NCBI GenBank assembly: GCA_036346355.1
Contig: CM070570.1
Span: forward strand, 1,984,001 to 2,048,000
DNA from: Rhipidocladum racemiflorum
Lineage: Eukaryota; Streptophyta; Magnoliopsida; Poales; Poaceae
Direction of reading: 5' to 3'
Length of the DNA: 64,000 nt
A program made the position numbers and the translations under genes. Numbering within the stretch: position 1 is the stretch's first letter; every line of letters starts with the position of its first letter. Below are positions 10,388-21,129 of the stretch, piece after piece. The notes under the pieces are model-generated. The model saw only the letters and a program-made list of their open reading frames with translations, searched no databases and was not told the origin of the DNA.

Positions 10388-11703
10388 ACCAAGTTAGCTC
10401 CGACTCAATCAGATGCTTCTAAAGCCAAATAATCTCTTCGTCTTCCTCCTTCGGCGCGTGAAGTGTGAACCCCTCTCCAATCCAAATTCCCGAGCCACCT
10501 ACTTCTCTCATGGCCTCCCCTGTGCCTTCTCCATAAGCCGCTCCTCTCTCCCCAACACCTCTACAGGACCGCCCCACCTTGTGCCGCCACTCCCCGGCGC
10601 CTCTCCTCCACGACGCTCCTCCCCGGTGCCCCTCCACTTCACTGCTCCTCGGCGTCCATCCCCATCGGCGTGTGCCCCGTCTCCACTAGTGCCCCTCCGC
10701 TCCTCACTGGTTCCACCCCAGTTCCGTCGCTACAGGTTCGTTCAGATTCCTTATCTCCCCTGATTCTGTTCCTGTGCTTGATTGTGTAGCCAAAATAGTT
10801 GTAGGACTTATGTTGTTGTTCGACCCAATTCCTGATTAATTTCTAATTTGATTAATTTCTAGTTTGCTGTTGTTCTAAGATATCATAAATAGTTGTTCAG
10901 TCAAACTATAGTTGCGAACCCATAGGCCATTTAAGGTGTCTGTATATATCCAATTGATTCAATTTATACACTGATTCAATCATTTATTTAGAACATGCAG
11001 TGTGTGTGTTCATCTTGTTGGATTATCTTAATTGTTAAATGACTACTGGGATTGTTGTACCATTACTGGAGAGACATGTGCCGCTTTTGGTTCTAGATGC
11101 AAGTGAGGAAAAATATAAATAGTCCATGCTTGATCTCTGTACAACTACTGTTGCAATGGTGATGGTTCTGAAATCTGTCTGTGCCTTTGTTTTTGTAATC
11201 GTGCATGGATTGATGGTTTAATTTGTTAATTCTGTGGAAATGTGGCTCGTTTGTCCCTTGCGCTTCCTTGTTTTTCCTTCAGAAAAATCTGATTTGCTTC
11301 TTATCCGGTTGGCTTGCTTATGCTCACATCACCTACTTTAATTCTGATTGTTAGTAAAGATGTGCTAATTTAAAGCATTAAATTGTATCTTTCATCTGCG
11401 ATTTGCTTGTGCCAGATTGATGCTTTGTTGGTTCGTCTGGTGGTAGCCTCTTTTGTGTATGGTATGCAATTGCGTTAAACCAGATTTTCTATCCAAGAGA
11501 AACATACCACCTTACTATGAAAGGTAAGTTAAGTGTTCTAATTACAAGTAGCAGAAATATTCTTTAGCGGAAAGAAACTAGTTACTTGGCAAACAAAAAG
11601 AAAAAGAAAGAATCATCTCTGCAAATTGCTATAAACTCTAATAACCACTCTTTTCTCTTTGATTCACCTGCGGCTAGATTTTTCATTCAAATTTATGATT
11701 CAG
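10388..11703. other. Intergenic, possible 5' leader and intron of a lost gene
   Basis: Bases 10430-10735 are CT/GC-rich with an open frame of 116 codons rich in Pro and Ser. The following 700 bp read like a long plant 5' intron. I recognise no downstream coding exon on the plus strand, so the call stays open. Confidence 0.3.
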
Positions 11704-14165
11704 ATTTTTTTTAGATAATGGAAGTTAATCTCCCGACCTCTGTATCACGATATGCACACGGCCAAACGTTTATTACAATGTTACAGCACAAAGTTGTCAA
11801 TACCAAATATTGTAAGAAAACGCATCAAGCAAAAGTAATAAGACATGACATAAAAATTCCCAAGCCGAAACAGCCTGCTACTGAACCTCCACCCGTGCCT
11901 GTTGTAGAGCTCTCTAAGCACAATCTCCAGTGATCTGCATGCCGCTAACAACACCTCCTGAGCATCCTGACGCTGCAGCACAGACCACGATCTCAATCAG
12001 TTGGTGCAAATATATATAACTTGCATCGGAATAAAGACTTTTTTCTTATCAAAAACCACATCAGTTCGCCATAGCCAAATAGACAAACACAAAGTGGTAG
12101 CCTCGACCAAAATGTGAGCCCTTAATTCCTTTCCCAACCCCATTAACCAGCTCCCAAACAAATTAGTCATGCTACTAGGTGGTTGCCGATTAGAAGCCAC
12201 TTGTATGACACGCCATGCGGAATGAGCAAAATGGCAGTAAAAAAAAAGGTGTTGAATAGTTTTCTCATTATTACAAAAACAACACTTTCTGCTACCTTTC
12301 CTGTTCCTTTTGCTGAGGTTATCTTTTGTCAAAATCACCCGCCGTCTTAGGTACCAGAGGAAAAAAAAAATTTAATGGTACCTTAAGCTTCCACAGTTGT
12401 CAATTTGTAACTAGGACATTTTGATACATTAATGTTGTATACATCGACTAGACAGAAAACTGTTCATTTTGATAGAGATTCCATCGAAAAGTATCCCTCT
12501 TTGGTGACAATTGCTTCGCAGCAATCTTTGCAACTTTGGTGACAAGTGCTTCGCAGTAATCTTTGCAACAAGTTCATGCCAAGCTATTAAATTATTGCAT
12601 GTAATTGCCCTACGCAAAGACAAATTTAGTGGGATAGAACACATTACTTCTGCCACTGTGGCCTGTTTTTTCCGGACAATGTTAAAAAGTCTAGGGTATT
12701 AAGCACAAAGGGGGTTGCTTCCAATCCAAATATCCTGCCAAAAATGAATTTGAGAGCCATCACCAAGATGAAAGGATCCAAATCTAAAGAATTGATGTTT
12801 GACTTTCATAAGGCCAACCCAGAACTGAATCCCCTGGCTTTCTTTCTGCAAGGTTTGCCAGGCCATTAGAAAGGGTCTTATTTCCCAGATATTTTTTTCT
12901 GAGGAGAGTTTGCTAGACACCCTCCTCATTTAGCAGCTTGAAAAACCATTTGCTAAGTAAACATATATTTTTTACTCTAAGATCTTGAATGCCCATACCT
13001 CCTTGATCCTTGGGTCGGCATAATATATTATACTTAGCTAGCCTATATTTTTTTATGGTTGTCACTTTACCAGAAAAATCTGGATCTATAGTAGTCCAAC
13101 TGTTTAAGCACCCCACGTGGTATTTCAAAAAAAGGATAGCATAAACATGGGTAAGCTGCTAAGCACAGAGTTCAAAAGTACTAATCGACCTCCAGTGGAC
13201 AAATGTTTGCCCTTCCAACTGCTAAAGCACTTTTCAAATCTTTCTTCTACCCGTTCAACTCACTAATCCTCAGCTTTCTATAATGAATTGGTATGCCAAG
13301 ATATCGAAAAGGATAGTTACCCAAATCACAACAAAAAAATTGGGTATACTGAGGTTTGAAATCATTAGCCGCACCAAAACAAAAAATTTCACTTTTGTGA
13401 AAATTGATTGACCGGAAAGTTGTTCAAATGCACATAGCATTAACTTCATATTTTTGGCCTACTCGAAATCATGCTCTATGAATAAGATGGTGTCATCTGC
13501 ATACTGTAGGATGGATAACCCATTGTCAACCAGATGAGATACCACTCCACTTATCATCCCGCCATTTTTGGCATGATCTAAGAAAACAACTAACATATCC
13601 ACGACGATGTTAAATAATATGGGGATAAAGGATCACCTTGGTAGAGTCCTTTTCTTGTTTGAAAATATGTCCCAATGTCATCATTAACTTTGATGCGAAC
13701 ACTTCCCTCGGAAACAAAGCTCTCCAGCCACGAATACCATTGAGGGGGAGAAGCCTTTCATCCTTAGAGTTTGTTGTAGAAAGGCCTATTTGACCTTATC
13801 ATAAGCCTTTACAAAGTCCACTTTTAAAATTACCCCATCCAATTTTTCTTGTGCATCTCGTGAATTGTTTCATGAAGAACAATCACGCCATCCATTATGT
13901 TCCTACCTGGCATGAAAGCTATCTGTGTAGGATGTACAACATTTTTAGCCACACTTGTGATCCTGTTAGTGCCAACTTTAGTGAAAATTTTAAAGCTAAC
14001 ATTCAAAAGACAAATTGGTCGGTACTGTTGTATTTGTTTTGCATCTTTATTCTTAGGCAAAAGCATGATGATTCCAAAAAGTCTAAACAAAGGAAAGTCT
14101 CCATTGTGTAAATCTTATACTATTGCCACTAAATCATTCTTAATGACCTCCAGAAACAAAACCCG
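11704..14165 (-). mobile_element. Degenerate L1-type LINE, 5'-truncated
   Basis: The minus strand carries broken pieces of a plant LINE ORF2 in the right order. Around 14090-13830 is reverse transcriptase sequence with QYRPICLLNVSFKIFTK, QIAFMPGRNIMDG and HKKN. The YADD catalytic motif lies at 13503-13492. The block at 13128-12913 has YNILCRPKDQGGMGI. At 12338-11997 is the C-terminal zinc-knuckle-like zf-RVT domain (CCFCNNEKTIQHLFFYC). Several stops and frameshifts separate the blocks, for example a stop just before the first block. A run of eight T at about 11704-11711 is the likely poly(A) tail seen from the plus strand. The 5' region, including ORF1 and endonuclease, is missing. Confidence 0.85.
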
Positions 14166-14611
14166 GTTTTCCATAATTCGGGTATGCATTGCATACCCGG
14201 AATTTGAGGAATCGGGAATGGCCCCTACCCCGAAACCGAGAACTTTAAATTTCAAATACACCAAAACCGGGATTTCAATTTCCAGAAAAAGCAAAACCGG
14301 AATTTGGATTTCCAGGTATTCAAAAATGGTACTTCAAATTCCGGGTATGACCGATTTTTCTGTAAATACGCAAAAGTGTTGTATCATTTTGTGAATACGG
14401 CTCGAATGTTGTATCAAATACGAATTTTTCCCCATATCAAGTGACATCAAAGTGTATGTTCTGATTGTACTTTTAGATTGCAATAAAAAGAATTTTTGTT
14501 CATAGCTGTGGATCCTCGATGTTTTGACAGATAAAATGTTATCTTAAACCCATAGAAGTGTTCATTATTTCTGAATGATTATTAGTGAATATAGATGGGG
14601 CTATTCTTATA
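14166..14611. other. Decayed hAT-like repeat sequence
   Basis: Bases 14160-14360 carry repeated AAAACCGGRATTT and CCCGGAATTT words, resembling the subterminal sequence of the hAT-type elements elsewhere in this window. I cannot find ends or a target duplication. The remainder has no gene. Confidence 0.35.
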
Positions 14612-14938
14612 CACTAAAAATGTTGTCGTTAGTAGTGTAGACTGTCGTTAATACTCCAAACGTGACCACTGCTGTGGTAGTAACGACCAAAAGTGGTCGT
14701 TAATCCTAGAAAAGTGACCGTTGTTATTTCATACTCCCTTCGTTTATTTTTATAAGGCGTATTTTGATTTGGCACAAGAATTAAGGTTGCATTAAAATTG
14801 AGAAAGGTATGAGAAAAAATGGCTTAGATGCCCTCACTTAATTATCTAGGAAGATAAAAGATCTACTTTGTGTGGGAGGTAATGAATAAATGCATATAGT
14901 TGAGAGAGAATACATAGGAGTATAAAAGGAAAGCTCTC

Positions 14939-16652
14939 TGTAGGATCGAAGTATACGAATATAGCAATCAGATGGGGGGTGAATGATTGTGCGGAAGCTA
15001 AAATCAAATTCTTGATCTATTAAAAGTTCACCCCAAAACAGAACGAAATAATTGCCACGTATTCGAAAAAACAGAATGACAAATGTTCGGTAAAACGCGA
15101 ATTCCTGGAGATCCAACCGCCGGATTGATCTGAAATTTGGACACAAGAAACAAGATTCCAATACGAATCGAATCCAAAAAGAATCAGCTCGATCGGACTT
15201 ACGGATCAAAAGTTATGAACCTCGCAAGCTTGTTGTGACAGAAGATGACGAGAATCAATCTAATTAAAACTTGTAGATTAATCAAGAACGACAAAAGATT
15301 AATCAACAAAACTTTGAGGAACACTAAACCAATACCCTAGAAAGGTTTTTCATGGATCAAATCAAGATGAAACTGAAAGAACAAAAACCAATCTAAAATT
15401 AGAACAAGCATGCAAACAAGAACCAAAACAGGAAACGCTGTAGCAATGTGGTTACTGTAGCACGCAAGGGTTTGAAAGAATTGATCTTTATTTATTTTGT
15501 CTAAAATACTCCCATCAAAAGAGTACAAACCCTAAAACAAAGCTCTAAGCTTTCAATGTCTGGATTGATGCTCTAAACAGGAGACAACCCCTCCTATTTA
15601 AAGGAGCAAAACATAAGGAGTCATGAATACAATTCCTACTCCTAATCCTAGAAGGAGTCCCACTCCTAATCCTAGAAAGAGTATGTATTCAACACAACTC
15701 CTCTTGGCCCAACCTGGTCGAGTACAACTCTTGCACGCGTATGGCAACCCAGCCATACTCACGTGACTAACAACTCTTGCACGCGTATAGCCACCATGCC
15801 ATACTCACGTGACTAACCATTCCTCATATGCACCATTCTCTTAGCCCGAACGTCCCGCATGACATCCTTGACCACCAAGACCCCAGTTCCTCCCTGAACC
15901 TAGTCCCGAACCTCAGTTCCTCCATGAACCTAGTTCCGGTCCCGTCATCGACCACGTTCACCTTCGAGCAATACCTGCACATGAACAAACAAGAAATGAA
16001 TCCGAGCACAAGTCCACGACTTGACTCAAAGTCAATCCATGCAACTACTCACACGAGCATTGCATAAATTCCACTTGAAAACAAGCATCATGAAATTCTC
16101 ACGAATTTCATAATCTCAAATTCAAACCAAAATTCATTCCAAAAGTGCTCAAAACCCCAATTGAGCAAAAGACCATTCAAGACGGACTAAACATTTGGTC
16201 CGGCGTACATGCGAAAGTCTCTGTTACATGAAGAACTTTGTCCAGTTAGAAACACATTCACGACGGACTAAACAAAACTAGTCAGTCGTACATGCGAAAA
16301 CAAGCATCAAAAACACGTTCACGACGGAACAAAAATTTGGTCTGGCGTAGATGTAAAACTTATTGTATTTGGAAGTTTTAGTCCGGCTCAAAATATGTTC
16401 ATGACGGACTAAACAAAAAATAGTCCGATGTACACATGAAAATTCAAGCTTCAAAATGCTGTTCACCACGGACCAAAAGTTTGGTCCGGCGCAAGCACAA
16501 AAATGGTCCGGCGCCAAAGAAAAACTTACTATTTTTCTGAAATTCAGTCCGACGCTTGAGACACTGTTTCTTGTCAAATTGTTGAACAAATGCACAAAAC
16601 ACATTTTTCAAATTCAATTCTTTAAACCAATTTTTCAGCACATGATTTCACA
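14939..16652 (+). mobile_element. Solo LTR, 1.7 kb, CTCTC TSD (probably Ty1-copia)
   Basis: The sequence runs from TGTAGGATCG to GATTTCACA, so it has the TG...CA ends of an LTR. It is flanked by CTCTC at 14934-14938 and 16653-16657. No gag, pol or second LTR is present. The opening, followed by GGGGGGTGAATGATTG, resembles grass copia LTRs with long terminal repeats, which is an impression and not a search result. Solo LTRs arise by recombination between the two LTRs of a full element. Confidence 0.8.
16165..16560. repeat. Degenerate repeats with GGACTAAA/TTTGGTCC palindromes
   Basis: About five related blocks inside the solo LTR contain GACGGACTAAAC followed by TTTGGTCCGGCG or TAGTCCGATG, so each can form a short hairpin. 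Blocks are about 60-110 bp apart. Confidence 0.65.
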
Positions 16653-16931
16653 CTCTCATTAAATCTACATGCAAGCATTATATTTGTGAACAAGATCATT
16701 CAAAAAATAAGCCTTACATTTAGAAACGGAGGAAGTAATTAACAAGGACGCACTATCTTGTCGTTAAAAAAATAACGATAGGAAATTGTATGTGGGTGTT
16801 AATACTATTAACGACGGAGCCTTTAACGATGACTAATGATCACAATTTTGTGGTTGTTAATAACTTTTAACGACCACATCTAGACTTAATGATCATATCT
16901 TCCATTGTTAATAACCGTTTCCCTAGTGGTG

Positions 16932-17307
16932 GCATTAAGCAGTAATTAGAGAGTAGAAGATAACTATGTGATAGAGTATTATATCGGAAGAGATACATCT
17001 AGAGGTGTTGATCAAGAATTGAGCATGATGTTGGAGATTGAGACATAAAAGTTGTAGCGGCGAGAAGAGATAGAAGACACACAGCTCGGTGGGGCAGCAA
17101 GTGTGAGGGAATATAAATTAAAGGTAGGTCGCCTATGGTGTATCAGCATATGTGTGAACAAGGTACTTTGCATGATACCATGTAAAGTAATAAGACAATT
17201 TGTAGCGCACACAATTAAAATATTGCTTTGAAAAATAAATAGAGGTACACACGCTCTGAAAAGAGTAACTATTGGATGAAGAATAAAGGCATATATGATC
17301 CATGCAT
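16932..17307. other. Intergenic, no gene recognised
   Basis: This short stretch lies between two CACTA-type elements. It has mixed composition and I see no coding or element signature. Confidence 0.5.
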
Positions 17308-17633
17308 GATCACTAGTACAAAAAACCTCATTACAGACGGTTCACAAATATCATCACAGACGGTTTTGTGAACCGTCAGTAAGAATGGGTCAGTGATGAC
17401 TCGTAATCATCACAGACGGTTCTAAATTGAAACTGTCTGTGATGAGGTGCACATTACAGACGGTTCCAAATTAGAACCGTCTGTGATGGCTTTTTTCACA
17501 GACGGTTCCAATTTAGAACCGTCTGTGATGTTGATTTTTCATTTTATTAGTAATTTTGATTTGTTCTTATGTATTCTCATGTACTTTTGTAAAAGCCCAA
17601 TTTTGAACACTTAACTTCTGAGTTATATCGCTG

Positions 17634-17755
17634 ATTTAAACACAATACGGGCACTTCCCAAGCGGTCACCCATCCTAGTACTGCTCTTGCCCAAGCACGC
17701 TTAACTTCAGAGTTCTTACATGATGCGATACTATAATGTTGGTATGATAGCATCT
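17634..17755 (-). pseudogene. 5S rRNA-like sequence inside the CACTA element
   Basis: Read on the minus strand this stretch aligns with plant 5S rRNA over nearly its whole 120 nt. The best-conserved part is the centre: GAAGTTAAGCGTGCTTGGGC followed by AGTACTAGGATGGGTGACC, which spans the A box, intermediate element and C box of the internal Pol III promoter. The 5' part (GATGCTATCATACCAACA) is recognisable. The section between it and the A box is the most diverged. A TTTT run lies about 40 nt downstream at 17594-17591. It is a pseudogene-like copy, not a standard 5S gene array unit. Confidence 0.85.
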
Positions 17756-18249
17756 GAAATATAATGTGTCCCCCTCCCCTTAACCTCATAGAGCACCTGA
17801 ACACCGATTTTAGTATTCTCATACTCCGAATACAGCTTGGAGATCACGGAAACACACAAAAAAAGACTGAAACGGGTACAAAACTTCGGAGGCCGTTTTG
17901 AGGCCCTAAACGATGTTTTTTTGGATTTCTGATTTTCTCGCACGCACGTACTCGCCCAAAAGTTCATGATCCGACCATCTGATTTTCCCGATCATTTTCG
18001 GATGCAACTTTTCGTTTTCTTTTCAGCGAGCCAAAGAATGCCCCGATCGGAGTTACGAGTCAAAAGTTATGACTGTTTTACCAAATGTGCTCGGATTTCC
18101 TACTTGCAAACCGAATCAGGCTTTATACCTAAAGGAGAAATTGAAGAGCTCAACGTGCTGATTCCAGAAAGCACAAGAACACCAAAATCGGAGTCACGAG
18201 TTAGAAGTTATAGTGTTTTTACCATTTCACTGAACGTGCACATCACAGA

Positions 18250-18590
18250 CGGTTTTTTTTGCTAAAAACCGTCTGCGGTGTGGCGCTCATTAGAGACGGT
18301 TTTTGGCAAAAACCGTCTGTCATGTGCCCCGCCTCATCACAGACGGTTTTTTTTGCTAAAACCGTCTGTGATGCGTCCCTCATCACAGACGGTTTTTGGC
18401 AAAAACCGTCTGTCATGTGCCCCGCCTCATCACAGACGGTTTTTTTTGCTAAAACCGTCTGTGATGCGTCTCTCATCACAGACGGTTTTAGCCAAAAACC
18501 GTCTATGCTGTTTTCACTGACGGTTACACTATAGAACCGTCTGTGATGTTCCTTATCACAGACGGTTTTGATAAACCGTCTATAATGATG
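18250..18590. repeat. CACTA subterminal inverted-repeat block
   Basis: The motif CATCACAGACGGTTTTT and its inverse recur about every 30-60 bp, giving several potential hairpins. Open frames across this block on both strands are products of the repetition. Confidence 0.85.
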
Positions 18591-18622
18591 AGTCTAATAT
18601 AAGCCTTTCTGTAGTAGTGGAT

Positions 18623-19364
18623 GGAGAATGCTTACATTTCTAAGAACCAAACAACTTAGTATGCTCAATAAATTCCTTCCATCGAAGCTTAAACTTCAAC
18701 TACATTTCTTAGGTTGTATTTTCTTTCAAACTTTTGTTATCATTTTCAATGTTTATGATATCTTAAAAATCCTATATAGCTAGTCTACATGATATATAAA
18801 TATATTCTCAAAACATCTAAATCATATCATTTGGTACTAAAACTTCGAGACAAATCTAGCATTCTAGCCACGTAAATTCGCTGCCACCTGCTGGTTTGCT
18901 TTTAACTTCGCGCCAAGTTTTCCGGCGGCAACAAGCTGGGTCCAACTAGTTTGCTTTAAACTTCGTGCAAAGTTTTAGCGGGGGAGCGTAGAAGCACTAC
19001 ATACGCTTTACACATTTGACAGTAACTAGCATACATATGCACTTTAGGATGTTTTCATTTGATGCATGCACCGTAATTAACCAGGTTCAGGTTCATATCA
19101 GACGGGTTCTTCCGGCTGCAGCGGCATAAAGCCATTGACCCATGCATTTTTTGTGTGCACTCATATATGTATGGTTGGGACCCAAAATATATTAAATCAT
19201 AAGTGATCTATTGTAATAAAACTTGATGACAGATGTTTATATGCTAGAAAATCCCAAAAAAAATATCGGATCATTAATCTGATGAATCCTAATTAAAACT
19301 AAACTACACCGATCATTGTTTTTTCTTAAAAAAAGAAAATAAAGATCTTCAATAAATTTTCATC
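18623..19364. other. Intergenic, no gene recognised
   Basis: Mixed AT-rich sequence. Two phrases ending CTTCGCGCCAAGTTTT and CTTCGTGCAAAGTTTT at 18895-18980 form a short diverged direct repeat. There is no coding signature. Confidence 0.5.
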
Positions 19365-19557
19365 TATACCTTAAGAATAGCTTGAACGGTTGGTCAGGTT
19401 TTTTGGTACTGTGAGTTTGAGGCAGGTTGGATGACTTTGGGAATGTATTCCGGTTTTGATGTGGTGTTGTTATGCACTTGTAATGACTGGACTGTATATG
19501 ACAATATGGTTTCTTGATGAAACTGGGGTATTGTATTACCCTTTTGATCAAAAAAAA
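19365..19557 (+). mobile_element. Possible LINE 3' end with poly(A)
   Basis: The stretch resembles the 3' untranslated end of a plant LINE: GT-rich sequence with a stop-rich frame, then GATGAAACTGGGGTATTG and CCCTTTTGATC followed by nine A. I see no coding part and no target duplication, so it would be a heavily 5'-truncated insertion. Confidence 0.4.
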
Positions 19558-19602
19558 ATTATTTTAGAAAAAAAGCAAAACATTTAGCCATGAACGATGA
19601 AT

Positions 19603-20250
19603 CACTACTACAGAAATGGCTTCCAGAAGCGGTTCAAAACCACTTCCAGAAGCGGTTTTACAACCGCTTCTAAGCAACCGCGAGTGATACCCCGAAGGGT
19701 ATCACAAGCGGTTGCTAGAACCGCTTGTGGTGGTGCGACACCAAGCGATAAAAGACTACCAATAATATCGTGGGACTGGGATTCGAACCCACGACCAGCA
19801 CTCCATCCTCGTGACCCGCTTCATCCATCTAGCCAACCCACTCACGCGTGCTCTCTGATAGAATAGGACACGCATTCCTTTTATTATTTCTAAAACTGGG
19901 CTTCTACAAGCGGTTCGTGACACGAACCCCTTCTGAAGGGGGTCTTTAGAAGCGGTTCGTGTCATGAACCCCTTCTAAAGCCCCACCTTTAGAAGGGGTT
20001 CGTGGCACGAACCCCTTCTAAAGATCTTTACAAGCGGTTCGTGTCCCCAACCGCTTCTAAAGCTTTAGAAGGGGTTCGTGCCACGAACCGCTTCTAAAGG
20101 TGGGGCTTTAGAAGGGGTTCGTGCCACGAACCGCTTCTAGAGATCCCCTTCGGCCTGTTGCCACGAACCGCTTCTGGTGTGAGCATTACAACCGGTTTGC
20201 ACCAAACCGTTTCTAATAGGCCGCTTGTGATGCCCGGTTTTGTAGTAGTG
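19603..20250. mobile_element. Non-autonomous CACTA element carrying a tRNA-like sequence
   Basis: Ends are CACTACTACAGAAATGGC at the left and CACTACTACAAAACCGGGC read inward from the right. AAT flanks both sides (19600-19602 and 20251-20253). Subterminal zones contain many copies of AGAAGCGGTTCGTG and its inverse. The unit differs from that of the CACTA element 1 kb upstream, so this is a separate family. The interior carries a tRNA-like sequence on the minus strand. No transposase is encoded. Confidence 0.9.
19771..19842 (-). pseudogene. tRNA-like sequence (SINE head or tRNA pseudogene)
   Basis: On the minus strand, TGGCTAGATGG (19835-19825) fits the Pol III A box and GGTTCGAATCC (19789-19779) is a perfect B box. 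Their starts are 46 nt apart, the spacing found in tRNA genes. The stretch can form a T-arm and a GTGGG/CCCAC acceptor-like stem. The anticodon arm is not convincing, so it is unlikely to be a working tRNA. A TTTT run lies about 18 nt downstream at 19753-19750. It could be a captured tRNA-derived SINE head. Confidence 0.7.
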
Positions 20251-20253
20251 AAT

Positions 20254-21117
20254 CCAGTGATCCCTAATTAAAGCTGACCATTATATATTATTATTTAAAG
20301 ATATATATCATTTCGTAATTTAAAAATGAAAGGAGAAGATGGTGCTTCCTCGTGGACAACAAATATTTTACGTATTGCAAGAGAGAAAAAAAATCAACAG
20401 ATCTACATGGTGACATTATCATGCGAGACCCAAAAAAAGCAAGAAAGCCTACGTGGTGAATTTAATGACCACGTAAAGAGGGAGAAGACACTGTCTAAAC
20501 ATAACTCGGTAGAAATCCTACTTTATATACTATTAACATATCTTATAATATGTTGGATATCATATACAATATACTAGTACGAATTTTGAAAATTTTCGTG
20601 CAATAATATTAAGAAACCGATCAGATCTGGAACTAATGCCTGACTATAGTATTATAGATATTAGAAAATTTCTCATAAATCAGTCAAAACTAATGAAGGC
20701 TACAATAACCCTAAAATTCTTAGAAATTCTGGTTAGTCGAGAAACAAAGAATATGTGTCGCTTATTTTGGTAGAGATAGATTATACCGATGTAGGTTAAT
20801 AAAATGCAGATGCTACATCTGTTAAAGTTGTACTATATATATACACACACACAATACGCCCAACTATATTTCCAATCATAGGTATCAAAAGTGCAATTGT
20901 ATCTTTAATTATAAATACTCCGTGTATATTAAACCGGAAAGCTTTTCGGCTCGCTCGCAGCCTCCGCGTCATTTTTTACCGACACGTCCACTCCGCGCGG
21001 GGCCACGTCGCCCATAAATACGTGCACGTTGATACGCCCCAAGTATTTTATCACCGACTGTATAAACAAACGAACGCCCAGTACAGTGATAGGACTGATT
21101 CAATTTAAACGGTACAC
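20254..21117. other. Intergenic, no gene recognised
   Basis: AT-rich at first, becoming GC-rich after 20940. No protein family is recognisable and there are no clear element ends. Confidence 0.5.
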
Positions 21118-21129
21118 ATGATGGCGCCG

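Larger units (their letters stand above)
14734..16735. mobile_element. Stowaway MITE split by a solo LTR
   Basis: TA flanks both sides (14732-14733 and 16736-16737). Ends are CTCCCTTCGTTTATTTTTA at the left and CTTCCTCCGTTTCTAAATG read inward from the right, typical of Stowaway (Tc1/mariner derivatives). Removing the inner LTR and its duplication leaves about 283 bp. Relatives lie near 26.9, 29.2 and 31.5 kb. Confidence 0.8.
14612..16928. mobile_element. CACTA-like element, outermost of a three-level nest
   Basis: The left end begins CACTAAAAATG and the right end read inward begins CACTAGGGAAACGG. Subterminal stretches on both sides contain TTAACGACC and GGTCGTTAA words in both orientations, as in CACTA elements. 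The 3-bp flanks (ATA and GTG) do not match, so the boundaries are probable but not proved. Without the nested insertion it would be about 310 bp. Confidence 0.55.
17311..18619. mobile_element. Non-autonomous CACTA element carrying a 5S rRNA-like sequence
   Basis: Ends are CACTAGTACAAAAAACC at the left and CACTACTACAGAAAGGC read inward from the right. GAT flanks both sides (17308-17310 and 18620-18622), a perfect 3-bp TSD. Both subterminal zones are packed with ACAGACGGTT and AACCGTCTGT in alternating orientation, the dense subterminal repeats typical of CACTA elements. The interior holds a 5S rRNA-like sequence on the minus strand and about 400 bp of unrecognised sequence. No transposase is encoded. 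Confidence 0.9.

Noticed and set aside
10413..10763. Possible small Pro-rich protein gene
   Set aside because: No family, no downstream exon and no conserved motif; the region may be the 5' leader of a lost gene.
18243..18534. Open frames of 78-91 codons on both strands with repeated SQTVF-like peptides
   Set aside because: They are the CACTA subterminal repeats read in translation.
19771..19842. Functional tRNA gene
   Set aside because: A and B boxes are good, but the anticodon arm does not fold convincingly and the unit is embedded in a CACTA element.
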